Below the pieces are notes generated by a model. The model searched no databases. It worked only from the letters and a program-made list of their open reading frames with translations, and was not told the origin of the DNA. Below, in pieces: positions 11,797 to 24,203 of a stretch of 64,000 nt of DNA. The stretch comes from Mercurialis annua (Eukaryota > Streptophyta > Magnoliopsida > Malpighiales > Euphorbiaceae). Where the stretch lies: positions 7,765,001 to 7,829,000 of the forward strand of contig NC_065573.1 of the NCBI RefSeq assembly GCF_937616625.2, given 5' to 3'. A program made the translations under genes and the position numbers. Position 1 is the stretch's first letter. Every line of letters begins with the position of its first letter.

Positions 11797-12996
11797 TGTT
11801 AGTAGTATGTGCCCTAGGGCCATTTTGTATTTATACTTGTATAAACAAATCCCATTGGCAATGATATATATGTTTTATTTGAACTAAGTGCCTCATCAAC
11901 TAAGTGTTTATTTATTGCATATTGTCCTTATCATATTGTGATAGAATCTATTCTTAAGGTGTTGAGAATATGAGTGACAGATTCTATTATACAAGTGATC
12001 TAAATAACCGTTCACGATCGATGGGGTCCTACGAATAAGGGCATCGCATTATCCCGGAAAGATCGTCACCTCTGTTTATTCTCCTGATTAGTAAAGATTT
12101 ACTAATTAGAGGAAGCAGTGAGTCTCATACTACTTGATGGGGATCAGAATAAACATATCGACACTCAAAGGGTTTGAGTGAGTCGAACAAGTGACGCTAG
12201 ATGACTTATACATGGTATTTCATCAAAGTCAATTTAATGTCATCTATTTCATAATTGTACATATGTCCTTTAACTTGCGGTGACACTATCTTGTATATAG
12301 GTGATTAGAGTTTGATACTCCTTATCCCTAGATCTTTCATGAGCTAGGGTCGCGGGATGTGTTGGCTCTAGTTAGTTGTATATGGAGATAGGGGTTTAAC
12401 CAAGAGAGGATTTATCACTCCGGATGAACGGAGAAAAGATTATATGCTATCTCAAATTGTTCTTGATGGATGATAAAACCTGCGCGGGTGTATATGACTT
12501 ACTTAGAAAGTTGTTTCTAGTGGAAGTCATATTTATCAAGAATAAGAACTGAGATGAGGTCATATGATTAAGACAAACAGTGTTTGACTTAGCCGTGACA
12601 CTAGTCGACATCGGAATCTTAGATGAAGGGAATTTTGAGTGTACGGTAATTATGAACATTGGTTCATAAAGAATGCATCGAAACATTCATATCTATTTGG
12701 GGGTCGTGATATGTTGCTAGACGTCACTCACGATCTACGAGAATTAATAATTAATGGGATTTAATTATTTAATATAAGAAAGGCGTTTCTTATGACTCTC
12801 GTTGCCATATAGATGTGAACCTAGTTAGTCACACACAATAGGGTTTGCAACCGATTGAGTTTACGAGAGATTGATTTCATATAGATACTAGCATATCTCG
12901 GAAATTAATCTAAGATGAAAAACAAGTATAAATTAGGGACTAATTTGTAAGAGTTATAAATTAGTAGGCACCTAATTGTATTTTATCCAAGTTAAT

Positions 12997-13110
12997 GTGA
13001 TGATGTCACGATGATGTCATGTGATGATGTCACGATGATGTCATGTGATGATGTCATGTGATGATGTCATATGATGATGTCACGTGATGATGTCATGTGA
13101 TGATGTCATG
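12997..13110 (+). repeat. Minisatellite of gtgatgatgtca units in U3
   Basis: About nine units of 11 or 13 bp: gtgatgatgtcac and gatgatgtcat alternate first, then gtgatgatgtcat repeats. Each contains TGATGTCA, one base from the palindromic bZIP site TGACGTCA. The position in U3, 220-330 bp upstream of the TATA box, would suit an enhancer, but that role is inference. Confidence 0.85.
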
Positions 13111-13120
13111 TATGTCTCTG

Positions 13121-13304
13121 TGTGTGACACCTAGCATCCGACGTGTCAGAAGGTGGCAACACCTATGCTTGATGTGTGACACCTAGCATGTGATATGTCA
13201 AATGGTGGCAACACCTATGCTTGGTGTGTGACACCTAGCATGTGAGGTGTCGAATGGTGGAAACACCTTTGCTTAGTGTGTGACACCTAGCATGTGAGGT
13301 GTTG
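13121..13304 (+). repeat. 52-bp tandem repeat, about 3.5 copies, in U3
   Basis: The core tgtgtgacacctagcat begins at 13121, 13173, 13225 and 13277, an exact 52-bp period. Units also share ggtggcaacacctatgctt. The block ends about 25 bp upstream of the TATA box. Confidence 0.9.
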
Positions 13305-13327
13305 TATTCTTACGCAAAGCTCTACCC

Positions 13328-13335
13328 TATAAATA
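13328..13335 (+). promoter_or_regulatory. TATA box of the copia LTR
   Basis: TATAAATA in the context ccctaTAAATAgagg, 25 bp after the 52-bp repeats. It marks the likely LTR promoter, with transcription expected to start near 13360. Confidence 0.7.
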
Positions 13336-13767
13336 GAGGTTGCCTTTGCTCATTCTACACACACCACAATTAAGAGAGCATATTTGAAAGATTTCAAGTA
13401 GTCATCAATTACATAAAAGCTTGGAGAAAGTTTTTCAAACATCCCAGCAAAGACGTAATCGAGGCGAGAGTTTGAGCTTAGGGTTGCTCGGCAAGAGAAA
13501 CTCTTGCAGATTACTTCAAGGCGAGGATTCAATCGGACGCATACTCGTGTGGACGAGCTTGAGGTCGCCGTACTATGGGGACTACAAGAATCGTTGGAGA
13601 ATCGACATAGGTATTCTTCTTACGGTTTCTAGATGCGTGCTTTAATTACTAGACGATACGACGATCCATTTGTTATTGATAAGATCAATTTCTGGATCCG
13701 AATTGTTGGAATTCCAATTTTGAATTGAAATATACGATTCGGACCCTCACGTCCCGTTGCACCAACA

Positions 13768-16700
13768 AGTTTACAAATGTTACGAAACAAATCTAAACGT
13801 TTCACCTTTTTAGCGATTTAAGCCAAACGTTTACAAAGGTTACGAGACAAATCCAAACGTTTCACCTTTTTAGCTATTTACGCCGAACGATTACAAGCGT
13901 TACGAAACAAATCCAAACGTTTCACTTTTTTAGCGATTTAAGCCAAACATTTACAAAGGTTACAAAACAAATCCAAACGTGTTACCTTTATAGCGATTTA
14001 AGCGAAACGTTTACAAACTTTACGAAACAAATCCAAACGTTTCACATTTTCGCGATATAAGTCAAAGGTTTACAAAAGTTACGATACGAATATAAACGTT
14101 TCACATTTTTAGCGATTTAAGCCGAACGTTTACAAACGTTACGAAACAAAACCAAATGTTTAAAACGTTACGAAACAAATCCAAACGTTTCGCCTTTTTA
14201 GCAATTTAAGCCAAACGTTTACAAACGTTACGAAACAAATCCAAGTGTTTCACCTTTTTAGCAATTAAAGCCAAACGCTTACAAAAAAATCTAAACGTTT
14301 CACCTTTTTAGCGATTTAAGCCAAACATGTACAAATGTTTTGAAACAAATCCAAACGCTTCACCTTTTTAGCGGTTTAAGCCAAACGTTTACAAACGTTT
14401 CGAATCAAATCCAAGTGTTTCCCCTATTTAACAATTTAAGCCAAACATTTACAAACGTTACAAAAGAAATCCAAGCGTTTCACCTTTTCACCAAATTTAA
14501 GCCAAACGTATACAAACGTTACGAAACAAATCAAAGGGTTTCACCTTTTTAGCGATTTAAGCCGAACGTTTACAAACGTTACGAAACAAAACCAAACGGT
14601 TCACCTTTTTAGCAATTTAAGCCAAACGTTTAGAAACGTTACGAAACAAATCAAAACATTTCTTATTTTTAGCGATTTAAGCCAAATGTTTACAAACGTT
14701 ACAAAACAAATCCAAGCGTTTCAACTTTTTAGCAATATAAGCCAAACCTTTACAAACGTTACGAAACAAATCCAAGCGTTTCAACTTTTTCTCAATTTAA
14801 ACCAAACGTTTAAAACGTTATGAAACAAATCCAAACGTTTCACATTTTTAGCAATTTAAACCAAACGTTTACAAAAGTTACGAAACAAAACCAAACATTT
14901 CATCTTTTTAGCGATTTAAGCGAAACGTTTACAAACGTTACTAAAGAAATCCAAACGTTTCACCTTTTTAGCGATTTAAGCAGAACGCTTACAAACGTTA
15001 CAAAAAAAACCAAATGTTTCACCTTTTTTGCGATTTAAGCAAAATGTTTTCAAACGTTGCGAAACAAATCCAAGTGTTTCAACTTTTTAGCAATTTAAAC
15101 TAAACGTTTAAAACGTTACGAAACAAATCCAAACGTTTCATATTTTTAGCAATTTAGGCCAAACGTTTACAAACGATACGAAACAAATCTAAACGTTTCA
15201 CCTTTTTAGCCATTTAAGCCAAACGTTTACAATTGTTACAAAACAAATCCAAACGTTTCACTTTTTTAGCGTTTTAAGCTGAACATATACAAACGTAACA
15301 AAACAAAACCAAAAGTTTCACATTTTTTGCGTTTTAAGCCAAACGTTTTCAAACGTTACGAAACAAATCCAAACGTTTCACATTCTTACCGATTTAAGCC
15401 AAACGTTTACAAACGATACGAAACAAAACCAAACGTTTCGCCATTTTAGCAATTTAAGCCAAACGTTTACAAACGTTACGAAACAAATCCAAATCTTTCA
15501 CCTTTTTAGCGATTTAAGCCAAACGCTTACAAACGCTAGCAAACAAATCCAAACGTTTCGCCTTTTTTGCAATTTAAGCCTAACATTTACAAACGAAACG
15601 AAACGAATCCAAAAATTTTACCTTTTTAAGGATTTAAGACAATTTTTTACAAAATGTTACGAAACAAATCCAAACGTTTTTCCTTTTTAGCAATTTAACC
15701 CAAACGTAACAAACTTTACAAAACAAATCCAAACATTTCCCCTTTTTAGCTATTTAAGCCAAACGTTTAAAACATTACGAAAAAAACCAAATGTTTAAAA
15801 CGTTACGAAACAAATCCAAACGTTTCACATTTTTAGCGATTTAAGCCAAATCTTTACAAACATTACGAAACAAAGCGAAGCGTTTCACCTTTTTAGCAAT
15901 TGAAGCCAAACGTTTACAAACGTTACGAAACAAATCCAAGCTTTTCACCTTTTTAGCAATTTATGCCGAACGTTTACAAACGTTCCGAAAGAAATCTAAG
16001 CGTTTCACCTTTTTAGTAATTTAAGCCAAACGTTTACAAACGTTACGAAACAAATCCAAGCGTTTCACCTCTTAGCAATTTAAACCAAACTTTTAAAACG
16101 TTACGAAACAAATTCAAACGTTTCACATTTTTAGAAATTTAAGCCAAATGTTTACAAACATTACAAACAAATCTAAACATTTCACCTTTATAGCGAGTTA
16201 AGCCAAACGTTTACGAATGTTACAAAACAAACCCAAATGTTTCACCCTTTTAGCAGTTTAAGGTGAACGTTTACAAACGTTACGAAACAAAACCAAACAT
16301 TTCATCTTTTTTGCGATTTAAGCCAAACGTTTTCAAACGTTACGGAACAAATCCAAACATTTCACCTTTTTAACGATTTAAGCCTAACATGTATAAATGT
16401 TGCGAGACAAATCCAAACGTTTCGCCTTTTTAGCTATTTAAGCCGAACGTTTACAAACGTTACGAAACAAATCCAAACGTTTCACTTTTTTAGCGATATA
16501 AGCCAAACATTTACAAAGATTACAAAACAAATTCAAATATGTTACCTTTATAGCGATTTAAGCGAAACGTTTACAAACGTTACGAAACAAATCCAAACGT
16601 TTCACATTTTCGTGATATAAGTCAAAGGTTTACAAAAGTTACGAAACGAATACAAACGTTTCACATTTTTAGCGATTTAAGCAAAACGTTTACAAACGTT

Positions 16701-19700
16701 ACGAAACAAAACCAAATATTTAAAACGTTATGAAACAAATCCAAACGTTTCGCCTTTTTTGCAATTTAAGCCAAACGTTTACAAACGTTACGAAACAAAT
16801 CCAAGTGTTTCAACTTTTTAGCAATTAAAGCCAAACGTTTACAAACAAATCCAAACGTTTCACCTTTTTAGCGATTTAAGCCAAACATGCACAAATGTTT
16901 TGAAACAAATCCAAACGCTTCACCTTTTTAGCGATTTAAGCCAAACGTTTACAAACGTTACGAATCAAATCCAAGTGTTTCCCCTATTTAGCAATTTAAG
17001 CCAAACATTAACAAAAGTTACGAAATAAATCCAAGTGTTTCACCTTTTTACCAAATTTAAGCCAAACGTTACGAAACAAATTCATGAGTTTCACCTTTTT
17101 AGCGATTTAAGCCGAACGTTTACAAACGTTACGAAACAAAACCAAACGGTTCACCTTTTTAGCAATTTAAGCCAAACGTTTAGAAACTTTACGAAACAAA
17201 TCAAAACATTTTACATTTTTAGCGATTTAAGCCAAATGTTTACAAACGTTACGAATTAAATCCAAGCGTTTCAACTTTTTAGCAATATAAGCCAAACCTT
17301 TACAAACGTTACGAAACAAATCCAAGCGTTTCAACTTTTTCTCAATTTCAACCAAATGTTTAAAACGTTATGAAACAAATCCAAACGTTTCACATTTTTA
17401 GCAATTTAAACCAAACGTTTACAAAAGTTACGAAACAAAACCAAACATTTCACCTTTATAGCGATTTAAGCGGAACGTTTACAAACGTTACTAAAGAAAT
17501 CCAAACGTTTCACCTTTTTAGCGATTTAAGCAGAACGCTTACAAACGTTACAAAAAAAACCAAATGTTTCACCTTTTTTGCGATTTAAGCCAAATGTTTT
17601 CAAACGTTACGAAACAAGTCCAAACGTTTCACCTTTTTAGCAATTTAAGTCACAAAATTTACACACGTTATGAAACAAATGCAAACGTTTCACCCTTTTA
17701 GCGATTTAAGCCAAACGTTTACAAACGTTATGAAACAATTCCAAATGTTTCACTTTTTTAGCGATTTAAGCCAAACGTTTACAAAGGTTACGAAACAAAT
17801 TCAAACGTGTCACCTTTTTAGCTATTTAAGCGAAACGTTTACAAACGTTACGAAACAAATCCAAACGTTTCACCTTTTAGCAATATAAGTGAAACGTTTA
17901 CAAACGTTACGAAACAAATCCATGTGTTTCACCTTTTTAGCAATTAAAGCCAAACTTTTACAAACAAATCCTAACGTTTCACCTTTTTAGCGATTTAAGC
18001 CTAACATGTATAAATGTTACAAAACAAATACAAACGCTTCACCTTTTTAGAAATTTAAGCCAAACGTTTACAAACGTAACGAATCAAATCCAAGCGTTTC
18101 ACCTATTTAGCAATTTAAGCCAAACATTTAGAAACGTTACGAAACAAATCCAAGCGTTTTACCTTTTTAGAAAATTAAGCTAAACGTTTACAAACATTAC
18201 GAAGCAAATCCAAAAGTTTCACCTTTTTAGCGATTTAAGCCGAACGTAAACAAACGTTACGAAACAAAACCAAACGTTTCACCTTTTTAGTAATTTAAGC
18301 CAAACGTTTATAAACGTTACAAAACAAATCAAAACATTTCACATTTTTAGCGATTTAAGTCAAATGTTTACAAACGTTACGAAACAAATCCAAGCGTTTC
18401 AACTTTTTAGCAATATAATCCAAACGTTTACAAAAGTTACAAGCATTTAAACTTTTTCTCAATTTAAACCAAACGTTTAAAACGTTTCGAAACAAATCCA
18501 AACGTTTCATATTTTTGTCAATTTAAACCAAACGTTTACAAACGTTACGAAACAAAACCAAACATTTCACCTTTTTAGCGATTTAAGCCAAACGTTTATA
18601 AAGTTACGAAACAAATCCAAGCGTTTCACCTTTTTAGCAATTTAAGCCAAACATTTACAAACGTCATGAAACAAAACCAAACGTTTCACCTTTTTTGCGG
18701 TTTAAGCCAAATGTTTTCAAACATTACGGAACAAATCTAAACGTGTCACCTTTTTAGCGATTTAAGCCAAACGTTTACACACGTTATGAAACAAATCCAA
18801 ACGTTTCACCTTTTTAGAGATTTAACCCAAACGTTTACAAATGTTACAAAATATATACAAACGTTTCACCTTTTTAGCGATTTAAGCCAAACGTTTACAA
18901 AGGAAACGAAACAAATCCAAACCTGTCACCTTTTTAGCAATTTAAGCAAAAGGTTTACAACCGTTACGAAACAAATCCAAACGTTTCACCTTTTTAGCGA
19001 TTTAAGCCAAACGTTTGCAAACGTTACGAAACAAATCCAAGTGTTTCACCATTTTAGCAACTTAGGCCAAACGTTTACAAACATTCCGAAACTAATCCAA
19101 GCGTTTCACCTTTTTAGTAATTTAAGCCAAACGTTTACAAACGTTACGAAACAAATCCATGCGTTTCACCTTTTTTGCAATTAAACCGAAACGTTTAAAA
19201 CGTTATAAAACAAATCTAAATGTTTCACATTTTTAGCAATTTAAGCCAAACGTTTACAAACGTTACGAAACAAATCTAAATGTTTCCCCTTTTTAGATTT
19301 TTAAGCCAAATACTTACAAACGTTACCAAACAAACCCAAACGATTCACCTTTTTAGCAATTTAAGCTGAACGTTTACAAACGTTACGAAACAAAACCAAA
19401 CGTTTCACCTTTTTTTGCGATATAAGCCAAATGTTTTCAAACGTTACGGAATAAAGCCAAAGGTTTCACCTTTTTAGCGATTTAAGCACAACGTTTACAA
19501 ATGTTACGAAACAAATCTAAACATTTCACCTTTTTAGCGATTTAAGCCAAATGTTTACAAAGGTTACGAAACAAATCCAAACGTTTCACGTTTTTAGCGA
19601 TTTATGCCGAACGTTTACAAAGGTTACAGAACAAATCCAAACGTTTCACCTTTTTTGCGATTTAAGCCGAACGTTTAGAAACGTTATGGAAAAAATCCAA

Positions 19701-22700
19701 ATGTTTCACCTTTTTAGCGATTTAAGCCGAACGTTTGCAAACGTCGTGAAATAAATCCAAACGTTTCCCCTTTTTAGCGATATAAGCCGAATGTTTACAA
19801 ATGTTACGAAACAAATCCAAACGTTTCACCTTTTTAGCGATTTAGGATAAACGTTTACAAATGTCACGAAACAAATCCAAACGTTTCACCTTTTTAGCGA
19901 TTTAAGATAAACGTTTACAAATATCACGAAACAAATCCAAACGTTTCACCTTTTTAGAGATTTAAGCCAAACGTTTACAAAGGTTATGAAACAAATCCAA
20001 ATGTGTCACCTTTTTAGCGATTAAGTCAAATGCTTACAAAGGTTAAGAAACAAATCCAAACGTGTCATCTTTTTAGCAATTTAGCCAAACATTTACAAAC
20101 GCTACGAAACAAATCCAAACGTTTCCCCTTTTTAGCGATTTAAGCCAAACGTTTACAAACGTTTCAGAACAAATAAAAATGTTTCACCTTTTTAGCGAAT
20201 TAAGCCGAAGGTTTACAAACGCTACGAAACAAAACCAAATGTTTATAACATTACGAATCAAATCCAAACGTTTAAAACGTTGCGAAAAAAAATCCAAACG
20301 TTTACAAACGTTACGAAAAAAAATCCAAACGTTTCCCCTTTTTAGTTATTTAAGCCAAGCATTAACAAACGTTACGAAACAAATCCAAATGTTTCGCCTT
20401 TTTAGCAATTTAAGCCTAACGTTTACAAACGTTACGAAACAAATCCAACTGTTTGACCTACTTAGCGATTTAAGCCAAATGTTTACAAAAGTTAAGAAAC
20501 AAAACCAAACGTTTAAAACGTTACGAAACAAATCCAAACGTTTCATATTTTTAGCGATTTAAGCAAAGCCCTATCAAACGTTACGAAACAAACCAAGAGT
20601 TTTACCTTTTTAGCAATTTAAGCCAAACATTTACAAACGATACGAAATAAATCCAAGCGTTTCACCTTTTTAGCAATATAAGCCTAACGTTTTGAAACAA
20701 ATTCGAGCATTTCACCTTTTTAGTAATTTAAGCCAAACGTTTACAAATGTTACGAAACAAATCCAAGCGTTTCACCTTTTTTGCTATTTAAGCCAAATAT
20801 TTACAAACGTTACGAAACAAAACCAAACGTTTCACCTTTTTTAGCGACTTAAGCCGAAAGTTTACAAACATCACGAAACAAAACCAAGCGTTTCCCCATT
20901 TTAGTGATTTAAGCCAAACGTTTCAAACGTTACGAAACAAATCCAAACATTTCACCTTTTTAGCGATTTACGCCAAACGTTTACAAACGTTACGAAACAA
21001 ATCCAAACGTTTCACCTTTCTAGCGATTGAAGCTAAACGTTTACAAACGTTACGAAACAAATCCAAACGTTTTGCCTTTTTAGCGATTTAAGCCAAACGT
21101 TTACATACGTTACGAAATAAATCCAAACGTTTCACATTTTTAGCAATTTAAACCAAACGTTTACAAACGTTACGAAACAAATCCAAACATTTCACCTTTT
21201 TAGTGATTTAAGCCAAATACAAACGTTGCAAAACAAATCCAAACATTCACCTTTTTAGCTATTTAAGCAAAACTTTTACAAAGATTATGAAAAAAATCCA
21301 AATGTTTCACCTTTTTAGCAATTTAAGCCAAACGTTTACAAACGTTACCAAACAAATCCAAGCGTTTCACCTTTTTAGAAATTTAAACCAAACGTTTACA
21401 AACGTTACGAAACAAATCCAAGCGTTTCACCTTTTTAGCAATTTAAGCCAAACGTTTACAAACGTTACGAAACAAATCCAAACGTTTCACCTTTTTAGCG
21501 ATTTAAGCCAAACGGTTACAAACGTCATGAAACAAATCCAAACTTTTCACCTTTTTAGCGATTTAAGCCAAACATATACAAACGTAACGAAACAAATCCA
21601 AACGTTTCACCTTATTAGCGATTTAAACCAAATGTTTACAAAATTTTATGAAACGAATCCAAACGTTTCACCTTTTTAGCAATTTCAGCCAAAATTTTAC
21701 AAATATTACGAAACAAATGCAAACGTTTTACCTTTTTAGCAATTTAAGTCAAACGCTACGAAATAAAACCAAACGTTTAAAACGTTACGAAACAAATCCA
21801 AACGTTTCACAATTTTAGCGATTTAAGCCAAACCTTAACAAACATTACGAAACAAAACCACGCGTTTCACCTTATTAGAAATTTATGCCGAACGTCTACA
21901 AACGTTACGAAACAAATCCAAGCATTTTTTTTAGCAATTTAAGCCAAACGTTTACAAACGTTGCGAAACAAATCCAAGCGTTTCACCTTTTTAGCAATTT
22001 AAGCTAAACGTTTACAAACGTTACGAAACAAATCCAAGCGTTTCACCTTTCTAGCAATTTAAGCCAAACATTTACAAACATTAGGAAACAAATCAGAACG
22101 TTTCCCCCTTTAGCTATTTAAGCCGAACGTTTACAAATGTTACAATATAAATCAGAACGTTTCCCCATTTAGCTATTTAAGCTGAACGTTAACAAACGTT
22201 ACGAAACAAAACCAAACGTTTCACCTTTTTAGCAATTTAAGCCAAACGTTTATAAACATTACGAAACAAATCCAAACGTTTCACCTTTTTAGCGATTTAT
22301 GCCAAATGTTTACAAAAATTACGAAATAAATCCAAGCGTTTCAACTTTTTAGCAATTTAAGCCAAACATTAACAAACGTTACGAAACAAATCCAAGGGTT
22401 TCACCTTTTTAGGAATTTAAACCCAATGTTTAAAACGTTACGAAACAAATCCAAACTTTTCCCCTTTTGAGCAATTTAAGCCAAACGTTTACAAACGTTA
22501 CGAATCAAATCTAAACATTTCCCCTTTTTAGCAATTAAGCCAAACGTATACAAACGTAACGAAAAAATCCAAACGTTTCACCTTTTTAGCGATTTAAGCC
22601 AAACATTTACAAAATGTTACGAAACAAATCCAAACGTTTCATCTTTTTAGCAATTTAAGCCAAAATTTTACAAACGTTACGAAATAAATCCAAACGTTTC

Positions 22701-23305
22701 ACCATTTTAGCGATTTAAGCCAAATGTTACGAAACAAAACCAAACGTTTAAAACCCTACGAAACAAATCCAAACGATTCACTTTTTTTGCGATTTAAGCC
22801 AAACCTTTACAAACGTTACGAAACAAAACCAAGCGTTTCACCTATTTAGCAATTGAAGCCAAACGTTTACAAACGTTACGAAACAAATCCAAGCGTTTCA
22901 CCTTTTTAGCAATTTAAACCAAACGTTTACAAACGTTACGAAACAAATCCAAACGTTTCACATTTTTAGCAATTTCAGCCAAACGTTTACAAACGTTACG
23001 AAACAAATCCAAACATTTTCCCTTTTAAGCAATTTAAGCCAAACGTTTATTAACGTTACGAAACAAAACCAAACGTTTCCCCTTTTTTGCGATTTAAGCC
23101 AAACGTTTACAAACGTTACGAAACAAAACCAAACGTTTCACCTTTTTTGTGATTTAAGCCGAACGTTTTCAAACGTTACGGAACAAATTCACCTGTTTCA
23201 CCTTTTTAGCGATTTAAGCCAAACGTTATGAAACAAATCCAAACGTTTCACCTTTTTAGCGATTTAACCCAAGCGTTTACAAAGGTTACGAAACAAATAA
23301 AAATG
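13768..23305 (+). repeat. 60-bp satellite array, block 2
   Basis: Same monomer and orientation as block 1. The first part (to about 15060) is the right half of higher-order copy A, and 15061-17610 is copy B. A weaker third relative follows at about 17900-18600, recognised by its tttctcaatttaaacc and acatgtataaatgtt variants. The last ten bases (aataaaaatg, 23296-23305) form the left target duplication of the MITE that follows. No gene is seen; open frames up to 132 codons are satellite translations. Confidence 0.97.
15061..17610 (+). repeat. Higher-order repeat of about 2.56 kb, copy B (uninterrupted)
   Basis: This copy matches copy A in rare variants and in order. It keeps the intact sequence where copy A has the copia element: ttcat at 16301-16305 continues as cttttttgcgatttaagcc, and matching resumes near 16328. 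The 72-codon frame at 17370-17588 is nearly identical to the one at 14820-15038. Boundaries are approximate. Confidence 0.8.
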
Positions 23306-24203
23306 GGCCTAATTACTTAAAAAACCTCCACCTTGTAATATTTTTTCGTTTATACCATGACCTAGGAAAAAGTTCATTTGTACCCTTTTTTTAATTGGCT
23401 TAATTACTTAAAAAACCCTCACCTTTAATTTTGTTTTCATTTATACCCTGACCTAGGAAAATTGTCACAAATACTCATGACCTTGTCTTTATGTTTCACC
23501 TCTACCCCAAATTTCAAAAAAAAAGATGATTTATTGAAAATAACTAAATATAAGGGTTATTTTATACCTTTTTCTAATAAAAAAATTGTAAACAAATACT
23601 TCATCTATAAAAACGCTCAAATAAGTCCTAAAATTAAAAACCGCTAATATTATTATTTTCAAAAAAAAAAATCAATTTTTGTATAATTAATAACATTGAC
23701 GTGTAATTAGAATATATACTAAAAATGAAGGACTATTTTAAACTTTTTTTCAAATGAAAAGAGGCAAATTTAATACCTCGAGGGTAGAGGTGAAACATAA
23801 AGAAAAGGTCATGAGTATATGTGACAATTTTCCTAGGTCAGGGTATAAACGGAAAAAAAATTAAAGGTGAGGGTTTTTTAAGTAATTAAGCCTTTTTAAT
23901 TTTTCGTTTTCAACTCTACCCTAAAGTACTAAATTGAACTATTTTTATTTAGAAAAAAGCTTAAAATAATCCTTCAATTTTTAACTTATTTGTATTTTTT
24001 CAAATAGAAAAAAGATGATATAACCCTTCTATTTAATTATTTTTAATGTTTTCATCCTTTAATTAATTATTTTGTCAAACAATAAAATTTTGGGGTACAA
24101 TTGAAAATGAAAAATCAAAAAAAGGGTAGAAATGAACTTTTTCCTAGGTCAGGGTATAAATGAAAAAATGTTTCAAGGTGGGGGTTTTTTAAATAATTAG
24201 GCC
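23306..24203. mobile_element. Mutator-like MITE (outer), with a nested relative
   Basis: Terminal inverted repeats begin GGCCTAATTACTTAAAAAACC at the left and end with the imperfect complement ttttttaaataattaggcc at the right. The arms run about 80 bp and share cctaggaaaaagttcat and its complement. The direct 10-bp repeat aataaaaatg flanks it at 23296-23305 and 24204-24213. Target duplications of 9-11 bp with long inverted repeats point to the Mutator superfamily. Without the nested element and its target duplication the MITE would be about 393 bp. No transposase is present, so it needs one in trans. Confidence 0.9.
23397..23892. mobile_element. Mutator-like MITE (inner), same family as its host element
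   Basis: A 496-bp element bounded by ggcttaattacttaaaaaac and its complement ending aagtaattaagcc. The arms extend over about 120 bp and include ccctgacctaggaaaattgt and the complementary stretch. A 9-bp direct repeat, tttttaatt, flanks it at 23388-23396 and 23893-23901. Its ends match those of the outer element, so it is a later insertion of the same family. The 61-codon open frame at 23462-23647 lies in its AT-rich body and has no recognisable similarity. Confidence 0.9.

Larger units (their letters stand above)
9761..13767 (+). mobile_element. Ty1/copia LTR retrotransposon remnant, 5'-truncated
   Basis: Order on the plus strand: a short minisatellite (9761-9837), the C-terminal half of pol (reverse transcriptase then RNase H), a polypurine tract and a 3' LTR of 1,971 bp. 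The 5' LTR, gag, protease and integrase are missing. Copia type follows from RT and RNase H lying at the end of pol with no integrase after them, and from copia-type RT sequence. No target duplication is visible. Compared with the uninterrupted paralogue at 16302-16328, the insertion replaced about 22 bp of satellite, and the left junction shares TCAT with the element. pol has stops, frame changes and an internal duplication, so the copy is dead. Confidence 0.93.
11797..13767 (+). repeat. Copia 3' LTR, 1,971 bp
   Basis: It starts TGTTAGTAGTATG just after the polypurine tract and ends CCCGTTGCACCAACA at 13767, giving short TGTTGG-like terminal inverted repeats. Satellite resumes at agtttacaaatg. 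Inside are an 11-13-bp minisatellite (12997-13110), a 52-bp tandem repeat (13121-13304) and a TATA box (13328-13335). This places U3 at 11797 to about 13360 and R/U5 at about 13360-13767. A 74-codon open frame at 13421-13645 falls in R/U5 and resembles nothing I recognise. The 5' partner LTR is missing, so insertion age cannot be estimated. Confidence 0.88.
8525..15060 (+). repeat. Higher-order repeat of about 2.56 kb, copy A (split by the copia insertion)
   Basis: Satellite at about 8525-9764 and 13768-15060 matches 15061-17610 in order, including rare variants. Anchors are gcaatttagg at 8608 and 15149, gacaattttttacaa at 9098 and 15639, and the double 29-bp unit near 9240 and 15785. The offset is 6541 bp left of the copia element and about 2550-2560 bp right of it. 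The difference equals the insertion, so copies A and B were adjacent before it. Outer boundaries are estimates. Confidence 0.8.

Noticed and set aside
13421..13645. Open frame of 74 codons in the copia LTR
   Set aside because: It lies in R/U5 just after the LTR TATA box, has no recognisable domain and overlaps an antisense frame of similar length.
11797..13767. A 5-bp target duplication for the copia element
   Set aside because: The right flank is agttt, but the left flank is tcat joined to a truncated element, so no pair exists.
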